DNA from: Bacillota bacterium
Lineage (GTDB): Bacteria > Bacillota > Clostridia > DSM-8532
NCBI GenBank assembly: GCA_023443745.1
Contig: JAEZTB010000070.1
Coordinates: 124,001 to 188,000, forward strand
DNA: 64,000 nt
Direction: 5' to 3'
The notes below the pieces were generated by a model that was given only the letters and a program-made list of their open reading frames with translations, had not been told where the DNA came from and searched no databases. How positions within the stretch are numbered: the first letter of the stretch is position 1; every line of letters starts with the position of its first letter. Shown one piece after another: positions 25,214-32,904 of this stretch. The position numbers and the translations under genes were made by a program.

Positions 25214-26575
25214 CTATCTGTCCTTAATCTCAACAACAAAGTAAGATGTTTTTCCGCTTGCCAGATCTTCATATTCCTGGGGTGTAATTTCAGTCATGTA
25301 GAATTTATCGCTCTTTTTGCATATAACGGCACAGCGTCCGTTTACAAATTTGAAAGCTGTTGCGCAGGAATAAACATTATTTGCAATCTTCTGTTTGGAA
25401 TCGGCTCCGATGCATAAAATTGCACAGAACTCGGTACCCTCGGCAAACACCTCTTTGCTCTCGGGAGCACTCTCACATAAGGTATTCAGATCGAGTACGG
25501 CTCCTGTGCCGGTTTTAACAAATTTTCTATTTCGAATTGTGATAGCTTTGGTTCCGAATTGTTCATCAATATTGAAGGCGTATTTTTTAAGGAACAAATA
25601 ATTGCGTTCATAATGCATTTGCTCACGCATCTTATCCACAGCCTCAGGAGTAATGCCGGGATAAAAACGGGATATTTTATCCTGTCTATTTTCATCCGAT
25701 GTAAAATACCCCTTAGCCTCTTCTTCAGGGGCAGCGGCCAGCAATTTTATTTTTAGCTGCTGGTAAGCGTCCGGATTTTGTTGGAAGGCCCTTATATATG
25801 CATCAAGCCGCTCACTAATGTAATTATTTTCAGACCAATTACTCACAAGGTCTTCAAGAAGCATGATCATATCGTCCTCTTTTGCAAGGTAAAATATGGC
25901 CGGCTTGAAATATGGCCATGCATCCATTCCTTCCGCAGCGATACTTTTGTCGACGGGAAAAGTCGCTTTGAGGAAGCCGTCCTCAATGGCCAAATTGCTG
26001 GCTGACTCTAAAATGAAGTTATCTTGCACCGATAGAGCGTATTCCAGCCCGATATTCAGATTTTTGGCAATGAAGCGGAGTGGAACAGGAATGCAGAGTT
26101 TACCCAAATATGCGTTTTGTACTCGAAGTAACATGCTGCCATCTTGATATCCTACGTCAATGCCAAGCTTGACGGGAATATTTATACCATATGCTTTTCC
26201 CTGTACATAGACTGCTTTGTCTTCCAGCGCGAATCGATAAGCGTTGATGTATACAGATTCATTCAAATGCAGATCCGGCATTATATCCGCCGCCAGATAA
26301 TAGAGATCCGCATTATCCAGCAGCATGATACGGGTTCTGTTATCAGCATCAAAGGAATTACGCTCGGAAAAGCTCATAGGATCATTTTGGGCAACGACCT
26401 GCAGCGGGACATCATATTCAAAATCTGCAACCATCAGGTAAAGGTATAAGCTTCCTGCCAGTATAACCGGTAACAAAAAAAGAACCAGTATTACCATACC
26501 AACCTTTGCCCATACCGTTTTTTTCTTCTTGAATCCTTTTATTTCTTTTTGTGTTTGCGGATTCACGCCAGCCAC
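25214..26575 (-). CDS. Membrane-anchored protein of unknown function
   Basis: 453 residues. A basic N-terminus (about 20 residues) and one transmembrane helix (about 26-48) precede a large extracytoplasmic domain. Within it, residues 85-180 alternate strands such as ADLYYLAADIMPDLHL, VYVQGKAYGINIPVKLGIDV and GKLCIPVPLRF, reminiscent of YpmS/DUF2140-type proteins where a strand-rich domain ends in a GK-x-x-x-P-P motif. The C-terminal half is helical, then strand-rich. No enzyme motif is visible. It stands alone on the minus strand between convergent transcription units. Function unknown. Confidence 0.65.
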   Translation of the reverse strand: MAGVNPQTQKEIKGFKKKKTVWAKVGMVILVLFLLPVILAGSLYLYLMVADFEYDVPLQVVAQNDPMSFSERNSFDADNRTRIMLLDNADLYYLAADIMPDLHLNESVYINAYRFALEDKAVYVQGKAYGINIPVKLGIDVGYQDGSMLLRVQNAYLGKLCIPVPLRFIAKNLNIGLEYALSVQDNFILESASNLAIEDGFLKATFPVDKSIAAEGMDAWPYFKPAIFYLAKEDDMIMLLEDLVSNWSENNYISERLDAYIRAFQQNPDAYQQLKIKLLAAAPEEEAKGYFTSDENRQDKISRFYPGITPEAVDKMREQMHYERNYLFLKKYAFNIDEQFGTKAITIRNRKFVKTGTGAVLDLNTLCESAPESKEVFAEGTEFCAILCIGADSKQKIANNVYSCATAFKFVNGRCAVICKKSDKFYMTEITPQEYEDLASGKTSYFVVEIKDR

Positions 26576-26707
26576 CTCCCAAAATTACTTTTTATGCATT
26601 TTTATTCCATTATACGGTAGTCATTAGTGTGATTCAATATGAGCGAACGTTTATCCCGGTTATATGCCCCGGCAGAATGGGTTAGAGCCATAAACGGCCA
26701 GAAATTT

Positions 26708-26744
26708 AAAACCGCCAATCCTTTAAAAACAGGTTTGGCGGTTT
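26708..26744 (-). terminator. Intrinsic terminator of argF-GNAT
   Basis: AAACCGCCAA pairs with TTGGCGGTTT; read on the minus strand it continues TTAAATTT. It lies 13 bases past the GNAT stop. Confidence 0.7.
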
Positions 26745-26756
26745 AGTGTCGGTACT

Positions 26757-27224
26757 TTAATATTCCTTGGTAAGTCGTGCCCGTAAGTAGCCCCGGTCTG
26801 TCTCAACAGCTTCCACAAAGAAGCCGCGGCTGTAATAAAATCGCATGAGCACGCCGTGGCGGGAAGCAGTGTGAAGTGTTACTTTCCGTACACCCTTACC
26901 AGTAAGATATTTATCCACTACACTCATAAGGGCTTTTCCTATACCGATGTTCCGGTTGTTGTAATCAACGGCAAAGCGGCTTAAATAAGCTTCGTCACCA
27001 TGAATATCCAATCTTACGGTGCCCACAATGGTGTCATCAATTACCGCTATGTAGACAGCTTTTGAGGCAATTTCCCTGCAGATGTCTTCCACTGTCTCAG
27101 AGAGGGCCTCAAGTTTGTTTTGGCCCGTAATGACACTGTACTCTTTAAATGCGGTCTGCAGTATTTCAAAAACAGCGGGCGCGTCTTGTATGGTTGCGCG
27201 TCTGATAATAAACGAATAAAGCAT
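26757..27224 (-). CDS. GNAT family N-acetyltransferase
   Basis: 155 residues. Acetyl-CoA-binding motif A is visible as LSRFAVDYNNRNIGIGKALM (R/Q-x-x-G-x-G/A type loop NNRNIGIGKAL), with the preceding strand VGTVRLD and a C-terminal FYYSRGFFVE segment, all typical of GNAT folds. It is the second gene behind argF with a 4-bp gap, so it is co-transcribed with arginine synthesis and likely under the same ARG boxes. A role as a glutamate or ornithine acetyltransferase is possible from context but not shown by the sequence. Confidence 0.8.
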   Translation of the reverse strand: MLYSFIIRRATIQDAPAVFEILQTAFKEYSVITGQNKLEALSETVEDICREIASKAVYIAVIDDTIVGTVRLDIHGDEAYLSRFAVDYNNRNIGIGKALMSVVDKYLTGKGVRKVTLHTASRHGVLMRFYYSRGFFVEAVETDRGYLRARLTKEY

Positions 27225-27228
27225 AGTA

Positions 27229-28149
27229 TCACCCCAAGAGCTTCACAAGTACGGCTTTTTGAGCATGGAGCCTGTTTTCTGCCTCATCAAAAACAACGGA
27301 TTTTGGACCGTCAATCACATCGGCAGTTACTTCATAACCTCTGTAAGCGGGCAGGCAATGCATAAATATTGCATCACTTTTTGCCTCCTGCATAAGCTTT
27401 TCATTGACCTGATAGGGCATAAAAACCTTTATGCGATCTTCCTTCTCTGCTTCCATTCCCATGCTGACCCATGTGTCGGTATAAACAACGTCTGCATTTT
27501 TTACAGCCTCCAAAGGATCATGGGTGGTCACAACAACTGCTCCTGTTTCAAGAGCAGCCTCTTTTGCCAGCTTAACAGAGTTTTCCTCACATTCATAGCC
27601 CTTGGGTGATGCAACCGAAATATTCATACCTACTTTGGCGCAGCCGATCAGAAGAGAGTTTGCTACATTGTTGCCATCCCCAACATAAGCCAGCTTGAGA
27701 CCGGCGAGCTTTCCTTTGTTTTCTTTTATGGTTTGCAGGTCGGCAAGAATCTGGCAAGGGTGTTGACTGTCGGTCAGGCCGTTTATGACCGGAATAGTGC
27801 CGCAGTCAGCCAGATCTACCACATCACTGTGCCTGAAGGTCCTGATCATGATGCCATCAATATAGCGTGACAATGTTTTTGCGGTATCTGAGACAGTTTC
27901 ACCTCTGCCCAGCTGGATATCGTTGGAGCTTAAAAACAGAGAATAGCCTCCCAATTGGTACATGGCAACTTCGAAAGACACTCTTGTTCTTGTGGAGGAT
28001 TTTGCAAATATCAGGCCAAGAGATTTTCCCTTCAGCAGATGATTGTGTCTTATACCGTTTTTATTTTCATATTTCAATTTCTCAGCCATCTTTAGAGTTT
28101 CCTGTATTTCGCTGCTGGTCCAGTCGCTTAAGCATATTAGATGCTTCAT
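27229..28149 (-). CDS. argF: Ornithine carbamoyltransferase
   Basis: 306 residues, usual length. It makes citrulline from ornithine and carbamoyl phosphate. The carbamoyl-phosphate loop SSTRTR lies at residues 51-56, with FLSSNDIQLGRGE, the ornithine-binding DSQHPCQILADL and VYTDTWVSMGMEAE. The catalytic Cys motif reads HCLPAYRG where HCLPAHRG is more common. The SMG and DxxxSMG signatures separate it from aspartate carbamoyltransferase. The promoter has a pair of ARG-box-like sites, and a GNAT gene follows by 4 bp. Confidence 0.93.
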   Translation of the reverse strand: MKHLICLSDWTSSEIQETLKMAEKLKYENKNGIRHNHLLKGKSLGLIFAKSSTRTRVSFEVAMYQLGGYSLFLSSNDIQLGRGETVSDTAKTLSRYIDGIMIRTFRHSDVVDLADCGTIPVINGLTDSQHPCQILADLQTIKENKGKLAGLKLAYVGDGNNVANSLLIGCAKVGMNISVASPKGYECEENSVKLAKEAALETGAVVVTTHDPLEAVKNADVVYTDTWVSMGMEAEKEDRIKVFMPYQVNEKLMQEAKSDAIFMHCLPAYRGYEVTADVIDGPKSVVFDEAENRLHAQKAVLVKLLG

Positions 28150-28174
28150 ATAACATCACCACTTTCAGAATTGA

Positions 28175-28212
28175 TATGCATGATTATACATTGAAATGTA
28201 TAAAAATGCAAT
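28175..28212 (-). promoter_or_regulatory. argF promoter with two ARG-box-like operators
   Basis: On the minus strand TTGCAT (28206-28211), 17 bp, TATAAT (28183-28188). Two sites on the plus strand, TGCATGATTATACA (28177-28190) and TGTATAAAAATGCA (28197-28210), both fit TGNAT-N4-ATNCA. As 18-bp boxes they are two bases apart, the spacing known for paired ArgR boxes, and together they cover the whole promoter. Confidence 0.65.
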
Positions 28213-28341
28213 AAGCTTTTTTCATGAATTTTTCCGCCAATGGTTAAACACGCTTAATCAGCGGGATTCCCCCCTTACCTGGACAATAATGTAGAAAAAC
28301 TTTTGGTCTTTAAATTCATTATGGATATAAATCAGAAATGG

Positions 28342-28369
28342 TAAACTAGACCTATTGCTTTGCCGATAT
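28342..28369 (+). promoter_or_regulatory. Sigma-D (flagellar) promoter of motAB
   Basis: TAAA (28342-28345), a 16-bp spacer and GCCGATAT (28362-28369), matching the sigma-D/FliA consensus TAAA-N15-GCCGATAW with one extra spacer base. The predicted leader is about 185 nt; I see no known riboswitch in it. Confidence 0.7.
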
Positions 28370-28561
28370 ATGTTTTGTTAGGTGTTAAGAAACCGTTAAA
28401 ATATAACTTGCGATTAACTTTACACGGGGAATTGCTCTAATCGCTCTATTCTCCCAAAAAGAATCGGAACAAATATTTAAGCGATCCTAAACAAGGGAGA
28501 TTGCCTAATAAGAGGTGCTCTTCTAGCGAAAAAATAAAGATATACAAAAGCGGGTGGAGAT

Positions 28562-29371
28562 ATGGATCTTGCGTCAATAGTCGGTTTGGTTGCGGGTGTA
28601 TTTGTTTTGGCATATAGCATAATATCCGGCGGCGGTAACTTGGGTTTCTACGTTGATGTTCCCTCAATAGTCTGTACCATGGGTGGCGGCATTGCGTGTA
28701 CGGTTTTGAGTTATCCTCTGGCTGACACAATCAAAGCGGTAAAAGCCCTACCATTGATATTCAAATCCCCTAAAGCATCGGCCATCAGTACCATTCAAAC
28801 CATGGTGGAGCTTTCTCAGAAAGCCCGCAGAGAGGGTCTTTTAGCTTTGGAATCAGCACAAAACGAGCTAAAGGATAGCTTCCTCAAAAAGGCCATGGAG
28901 CTTGTAGTTGACGGTATTGAGGCTGATATAGTCAAAACCTCCATGCAGCTTGAAATTGATAGTATGGCTATCCGGCACCAAAATGTGCAAGGTTATTACA
29001 AGACATTGGCGTCGCAGTTTCCTGCGTGGGGTATGATAGGAACTTTATTGGGCTTGGTCAATCTCTTAAAAACCATGGAAGACCCTTCAGCTATTGGTAC
29101 GGCTATGTCTCTGGCTATTATAACAACCCTATACGGCAGTATTTTAGCCAACTACCTTTGTAACCCGATTGCGGCAAAGCTGGCAGGAAGCAGCGCCGAA
29201 GAGATCAGGCTTAAAGAAATGATGGTTGAAGGGGTTCTTTCTATTCAATCGGGTGAAAACCCAAGGCTCATGGAGCATAAATTAAAAACATTCCTTTCTC
29301 CTGAGCAGCAGGCCGGGTATGATGCTATTACACAAAATAACCAGGATAAGGGCGAGAAACCAGGCAATTAA
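28562..29371 (+). CDS. motA: Flagellar motor stator protein MotA
   Basis: 269 residues, four membrane helices (about 1-22, 32-50, 148-170, 180-203) with a large cytoplasmic loop between helices 2 and 3. Family motifs are the start LASIVGLVAGVFVLAYSI, the loop FLKKAMELVVDGIEADIV, and FPAWGMIGTLLGLVNLL with its conserved Pro in helix 3. With MotB it forms the ion channel that drives flagellar rotation. A sigma-D promoter and the following motB support this over a TolQ/ExbB relative. No other flagellar genes lie in the window. Confidence 0.9.
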   Translation: MDLASIVGLVAGVFVLAYSIISGGGNLGFYVDVPSIVCTMGGGIACTVLSYPLADTIKAVKALPLIFKSPKASAISTIQTMVELSQKARREGLLALESAQNELKDSFLKKAMELVVDGIEADIVKTSMQLEIDSMAIRHQNVQGYYKTLASQFPAWGMIGTLLGLVNLLKTMEDPSAIGTAMSLAIITTLYGSILANYLCNPIAAKLAGSSAEEIRLKEMMVEGVLSIQSGENPRLMEHKLKTFLSPEQQAGYDAITQNNQDKGEKPGN

Positions 29372-29391
29372 TAAGGAAAATAGGTGAAGCT

Positions 29392-30165
29392 ATGGCGAGA
29401 AAAAAAGAACAGGCATCAGAAGGCGCACCGGAATGGATGGCTACATATAGTGATATGGTCACTTTAATGCTGTGCTTCTTTATTATGTTGTTTGCTATGT
29501 CGACTGTCGACAAGAATCGGTTTACAGAAGTTGCCGCCAGCCTGTCGAGTTCGATTCTTAACCTGGGGAGCGGAGATTCTATTCTTCCCTACAGCGGCAA
29601 TAGTGTTATCACTATAGATTTTTCAAACGTCAATGAAGAAGCTAAGGCAAGGCAGAAAGAAAAATATATTGAAGCTGCTGAAGAAATGGTAGTTGATGCC
29701 CAGCAGCAAATTGCGGACAAAAAAGTGGATGATGCAAAAAATCATATTCGTGATACCATCAGTGAGAAAGGTATTTCTGATAAAGTTCAGGTGGTGGAGG
29801 AGAAGGATTTTCTTCTTATCCGACTTGATTCAGAGGTTTTCTTTGATTCAGGCAGTGCGGATATCCGCACTGAGGGTATGAAACTGTTGTCGTCCTTAGC
29901 GACGACCTTAAGAGGCATTGAAAACGAAATCATGGTTTCTGGTCATACTGACAATATACCCATTCACAATGCTCTATTTAAATCCAATTGGGAGCTTTCA
30001 ACGGCTCGTGCGACGAATGTGGTAAGTTACTTTGTCAATGTAGAAAAGCTGAATCCAGCGTTTTTTACAGCTACTGGCAATGGTGAATTCAGGCCAACTG
30101 GGGATAATAACACAGCTGAAGGGCGCCAAAAAAATCGCCGCATTGAAATTAAGATTATCAAGTAA
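29392..30165 (+). CDS. motB: Flagellar motor stator protein MotB
   Basis: 257 residues. One N-terminal membrane helix carries the ion-binding Asp21 in WMATYSDMVTLMLCFF; a linker follows; residues about 140-255 form an OmpA-like peptidoglycan-binding domain (FFDSGSADIRTEG, VSGHTDNIPI, NWELSTARA, GRQKNRRIEI). It anchors the stator to the wall. The residue pattern does not let me decide between H+ and Na+ drive. The stop codon is the first base triplet of a short repeat also found after dxs. Confidence 0.92.
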   Translation: MARKKEQASEGAPEWMATYSDMVTLMLCFFIMLFAMSTVDKNRFTEVAASLSSSILNLGSGDSILPYSGNSVITIDFSNVNEEAKARQKEKYIEAAEEMVVDAQQQIADKKVDDAKNHIRDTISEKGISDKVQVVEEKDFLLIRLDSEVFFDSGSADIRTEGMKLLSSLATTLRGIENEIMVSGHTDNIPIHNALFKSNWELSTARATNVVSYFVNVEKLNPAFFTATGNGEFRPTGDNNTAEGRQKNRRIEIKIIK

Positions 30166-30203
30166 GGAGCAATCGAAAGTTAAATTTTCGATTATCCCTA
30201 AGG
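30163..30203 (+). repeat. Family III repeat at the motB stop codon
   Basis: TAAGGAGCAATCGAA (30163-30177) begins with the motB stop and is identical to the sequence at the dxs stop (45984). Here AATCGAAA pairs with TTTTCGATT around a GTTAA loop. Confidence 0.5.
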
Positions 30204-30232
30204 AGTAGAATAGGGAAATAATATATAATAGG

Positions 30233-30280
30233 TAAGAACAGATGTATTCATTGTAAAACGCTGTTCTTATTGCTTTTTTA
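30233..30280 (+). terminator. Intrinsic terminator of motAB
   Basis: TAAGAACAG (30233-30241) pairs with CTGTTCTTA (30261-30269), followed by TTGCTTTTTT. Confidence 0.75.
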
Positions 30281-30308
30281 TGGAGACATGTTGTGCAATC
30301 CGAAAGAT

Positions 30309-30381
30309 CGCACTCTTTTTACGGGTTTTTGAGCTCTCTCCACTGATTAGAGTGCGCAATGCGCACAACAAGCCTCGACCT
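30309..30381 (-). repeat. Family II repeat copy (reverse orientation) in a larger palindrome
   Basis: CGCACTC (30309) and GAGTGCG (30351) flank an ACGGGTTTTTGAG segment. Then GTGCGC-AAT-GCGCAC (30352-30366) and AACAAGCCTCGACC (30367-30380) form family II in reverse: constant arm plus a perfect 6-bp hairpin. Confidence 0.65.
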
Positions 30382-30450
30382 AGGTTGCATAGGCGAGCAG
30401 CAAGCACAGCTTGTGACCAGCCCATAAGCAACGAAAAGATGGAGGCCTTT

Positions 30451-30624
30451 ATGGAAACCATTGTTTGCGATATTGCAAAGAATCGTATGGAAAAGGATTT
30501 CAATGACGCCCTCCATAATTTGGGGCTCTTTGTGACATCTATCCATTTTGACGACAGCGAGGGATTATCGGTGGTTCTCGAAATTTCTGCCAACGAAGGG
30601 GTTTTGATCTTTTGTGCTTCTTAG
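30451..30624 (+). CDS. Possible 57-residue protein of unknown function
   Basis: A GGAGG five bases before the ATG opens a short acidic frame, METIVCDIAKNRMEKDFNDA then a strand-rich end (VTSIHFDDSEGLSVVLEISA). Composition looks protein-like and unlike the surrounding repeats. A longer frame upstream runs through repeat DNA and is not credible. Nothing in it is recognised; it could be a small genuine protein or a remnant. Confidence 0.4.
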   Translation: METIVCDIAKNRMEKDFNDALHNLGLFVTSIHFDDSEGLSVVLEISANEGVLIFCAS

Positions 30625-30673
30625 GGCCCTTAAAAAGTATTCAAAAAAAGGCAAGTATGTAAAATCCGGATGA

Positions 30674-30746
30674 GATCAAGGCAGTTAAAAGCCTTGACTA
30701 ATTGGATAGGAGGCCAGCCTACTAGGGGCTGACCTCCTATCCAATT
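30674..30746. repeat. Two consecutive strong palindromes
   Basis: TCAAGGC/GCCTTGA (30674-30696) is followed by AATTGGATAGGAGG (30699-30712) pairing perfectly with CCTCCTATCCAATT (30733-30746), with CAGCC/GGCTG inside. A 14-bp perfect outer stem with an inner stem and no T-tract is not a simple terminator. Confidence 0.6.
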
Positions 30747-30780
30747 TAGGTGTGATCCTAGCCGGAGCAAACCTCTCTTT

Positions 30781-30820
30781 ACGGGTTGAGGCTTGTGGTG
30801 TGTTCCTGACGGAACACACC
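30781..30820 (+). repeat. Family II repeat copy
   Basis: ACGGGTTGAGGCTTGT followed by GGTGTGTTCC-TGAC-GGAACACACC, a perfect 10-bp stem. Confidence 0.75.
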
Positions 30821-30865
30821 TCTGTACAAGGTTCCGATGAACCAACAGTTCATCAGATTGGTACT

Positions 30866-30906
30866 ACGGGTCGAGGCTTGTTGTGCGATGCCTGCGACAT
30901 CGCACC
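30866..30906 (+). repeat. Family II repeat copy
   Basis: ACGGGTCGAGGCTTGTT followed by GTGCGATG (30883-30890), a CCTGCGA loop and CATCGCAC (30898-30905), an 8-bp stem with a sequence different from the copy 85 bases upstream. Confidence 0.75.
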
Positions 30907-30933
30907 CTATTATGGATAGGCTTTTTTTATGCG

Positions 30934-31140
30934 TCAGTCGGCAACTGGTACATCTCTGAAAAGAAGACTGATGCAATAAAGTCCTGCAACACCCACCAAA
31001 GAATATACAATTCTTGTTCCAAGTGTTGCTACGCCAAATATGCCTGCTACGAGGTCATATTGAAAAAGGCCTACCAGTAGCCAGTTAAGAGCGCCTATGA
31101 TAACCAGTAATAGTGCAATTCTGTCAATCGGTGATCTCAT
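30934..31140 (-). CDS. DUF378 family small membrane protein
   Basis: 68 residues with two membrane helices: DRIALLLVIIGALNWLLVGLF, a short loop (QYDLVAGIFG), then RIVYSLVGVAGLYCISLLF. The A-L-N-W-x-L-V-G-L-F and Y-x-L-V-G-x-A-G-L-Y patterns identify the DUF378 (YuzA-like) family, whose function is unknown. AAGGAG lies eight bases before the ATG. It stands alone among repeats. Confidence 0.85.
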   Translation of the reverse strand: MRSPIDRIALLLVIIGALNWLLVGLFQYDLVAGIFGVATLGTRIVYSLVGVAGLYCISLLFRDVPVAD

Positions 31141-31256
31141 AATCCTGACTCCTTTGCTTTTTTTTAAGCGGATGATTCCGCCTTCACGAGTTTATTATGG
31201 ACATTTTTTTAAAATTAATTCCTTATTCTTATTGAAATGAATGAATATTTCTGTGA

Positions 31257-31370
31257 TATAATAACATTACCCGTTACCGAAATTAAAATTTCGAACGGGT
31301 ACCCAAGTTGTTGATACTTCGTATTAATAACATTACCCGTAAGAGAAACAATAATTTCGAACGGGTTCCT
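31257..31370 (+). repeat. Family I repeats, two tandem copies behind a TATAAT box
   Basis: After TGATATAAT (TATAAT 31257-31262; a weak TTGAAA lies 19 bp upstream) come two units. Unit 1: ACCCGTT...AACGGGT stem at 31269-31300, ACCC bulge, AAGTT, then GATAC-TTC-GTATT hairpin. Unit 2: ACCCGT...ACGGGT at 31335-31366. Both are preceded by AATAACATT. They form the probable 5' leader of the PC4-like gene. Confidence 0.7.
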
Positions 31371-31402
31371 AGAGACAGAGAGAACGAATGGAGGCAAAAG
31401 AT

Positions 31403-31627
31403 ATGGCAGATTTCTGGGATTCTGAAGAGCTCCTTGGCAAATTTGTGAAAAACAGCCGAGAAGAGATTCATATTAAAAAAGTGACCAAAAATACAAAGGC
31501 TTATGTAGATATTCGTACATTTTGGTTTGACAGCAACAGCGACGAATTCAGGCCAAGTCAGAAGGGTGTTGCCATCCCGCTGGAATTTGTCGGTGAGCTT
31601 AGGTCAGTTTTAGACACAATTGAATAG
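31403..31627 (+). CDS. PC4/YdbC-like ssDNA-binding protein
   Basis: 74 residues. The sequence EIHIKKVTKNTKAYVDIRTFW followed by a strand with FRPSQKGVAIPLEFVGELRS matches the bacterial PC4 (transcriptional coactivator p15) domain, as in YdbC of Lactococcus, which binds single-stranded nucleic acid as a dimer. The ATG at 31403 has GGAGG eight bases upstream; an ATG at 31388 overlaps it. Two repeat units lie in its leader and a perfect palindrome follows its stop. Confidence 0.8.
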   Translation: MADFWDSEELLGKFVKNSREEIHIKKVTKNTKAYVDIRTFWFDSNSDEFRPSQKGVAIPLEFVGELRSVLDTIE

Positions 31628-31649
31628 TCTGATGCTTAAAAGAACTACA

Positions 31650-31679
31650 ACCGCACCCGTAAAAAGTTTTACGGGTGCG
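31650..31679. repeat. Perfect 14-bp palindrome after the PC4-like gene
   Basis: CCGCACCCGTAAAA and TTTTACGGGTGCGG pair around AG. It contains the ACCCGT/ACGGGT core of family I. No T-tract follows. Confidence 0.65.
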
Positions 31680-31690
31680 GCATATTAGAA

Positions 31691-31769
31691 CCGCACTTAT
31701 TTGCCGGCCGGGCGAAGAAGAGAGTGCGTGAAACGCACAACAGGCCTCGACCCAATATAAGAAGGTGCG
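31691..31769 (-). repeat. Family II repeat copy (reverse) within an outer palindrome
   Basis: CCGCAC (31691) and GTGCGG (31764) bracket GTGCGT-GAA-ACGCAC (31723-31737) and AACAGGCCTCGACCC (31738-31752), a reverse family II copy. The remainder of the gap to 31977 holds no gene that I can support. Confidence 0.65.
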
Positions 31770-31977
31770 GATGATATAAGATATGCTCCAAAAGTATGGG
31801 TTGTGATTCCACAAAAACACGTCAATATCCATAAACGACTATTCATATCATTCTTCTGTTCGGAGCACCCTATCGTTATGATAAAATAATTGTCGTTTAT
31901 TGGTATATTAATTCCTTTATGTTCCGTATAACGGACAATGAGGATGACATATACTACACCTGAAGGGATGTGAGAAG

Positions 31978-32820
31978 ATGCCATCCTTCAGGGTAGACTA
32001 CGTGAAAGACATTAAAGGATTGGCCGGTTATCTGGAAAAAAGATTTGAGACCAATATACGAAGTCCGTTCAGGGTTCGATTCAGCCAGGATGAACACTGT
32101 CTGACGGTTCTCATGGATGGCTGTATTAGAAAAAACGGCAGAAAATATCTGGCAGCTCTTAATCATTTATCAGATATGCTTGCTGAATACATTCTTAAAT
32201 CTTATGAGAAAAACATACTCGAAAAGATCATCACCCGTATTTGTCAAGGTTTGCCTAAATCAGACCGGGATGAAATTTACCGTATTGCCTGTACAAGGCT
32301 CTATACCCAATGCGGAAGCGATTTAGGAAACCTTATAGAAACACGGAGAAGGCTTATTTCTGTTAAAATTGCAGAATATCTAAAAAATACCGAGAGCTTA
32401 ACCTTGGAAGGCTTTGTTACCTTTCGTTTGGGAGAGTATGTAAAAAGACTCGAGACCGAGGTTGAACGCTCTATCCGGCAATATTTTATCGAACGGCAGT
32501 ATGAGGAATATATTAACCTTTTGACTGCTTTTGTCAGAATGCAGGTTCCCCGGGTGCCAGAGCTTCATGTGTTTGCTCTTCACAGCGGGGGTTATAAGGT
32601 AGAGGGAGCCGACCCTTTTGAAATTCCTGAAGATGTCGCCGATGGCTTCGGAATTAAAAATGGTAATTCTATCATCGAAGATGACGATTTTATGATTGGT
32701 TTTCTTTTGACCTGTGCACCTGTAAGAATATTTATTCATAATGCTTCGCGGTTTCGCAACAAGGAGCTGCTCAATACTATTCGTATTGTCTTTTCTGAGT
32801 GCGTGCTGCTCAATGAATAA
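31978..32820 (+). CDS. ytxC: YtxC-like sporulation protein
   Basis: 280 residues, all-helical character. The region with ESLTLEGFVTFRLGEYVKRLE, ERQYEEYINLLTAFVRMQ and PRVPELHVF fits the YtxC-like family annotated as putative sporulation proteins in Firmicutes. No membrane segment or catalytic motif is visible and the biochemical role is unknown. The RBS AAGGGATGTGAG lies before the ATG. It is followed closely by the PucR-type regulator, which has its own promoter. Confidence 0.75.
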   Translation: MPSFRVDYVKDIKGLAGYLEKRFETNIRSPFRVRFSQDEHCLTVLMDGCIRKNGRKYLAALNHLSDMLAEYILKSYEKNILEKIITRICQGLPKSDRDEIYRIACTRLYTQCGSDLGNLIETRRRLISVKIAEYLKNTESLTLEGFVTFRLGEYVKRLETEVERSIRQYFIERQYEEYINLLTAFVRMQVPRVPELHVFALHSGGYKVEGADPFEIPEDVADGFGIKNGNSIIEDDDFMIGFLLTCAPVRIFIHNASRFRNKELLNTIRIVFSECVLLNE

Positions 32821-32830
32821 TATAAAAAAG

Positions 32831-32858
32831 TTGTATCATCAAAGATTATTGTGTATAA
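32831..32858 (+). promoter_or_regulatory. Promoter of the PucR-type regulator
   Basis: TTGTAT (32831-32836), 16 bp, TATAAT (32853-32858). Its position argues against translation starting at the GTG at 32851, which overlaps the -10 box. Confidence 0.6.
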
Positions 32859-32904
32859 TAAGAGCAAAGTATCGGGAATTTACCGTTTATTGGGGGTTGT
32901 TTGC

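Noticed and set aside
28370..28561. motAB leader as a c-di-GMP riboswitch
   Set aside because: The conserved GEMM sequence and tetraloop-receptor patterns are not visible.
30280..30450. N-terminal extension of the 57-residue frame
   Set aside because: It translates repeat DNA (family II copy) and lacks an RBS; the internal ATG at 30451 has GGAGG.
32851..32904. GTG at 32851 as start of the PucR-type regulator
   Set aside because: GTGTATAAT overlaps a -10 box with a -35 at 16 bp; a TTG at 32905 has a GGGGGTT ribosome binding site.
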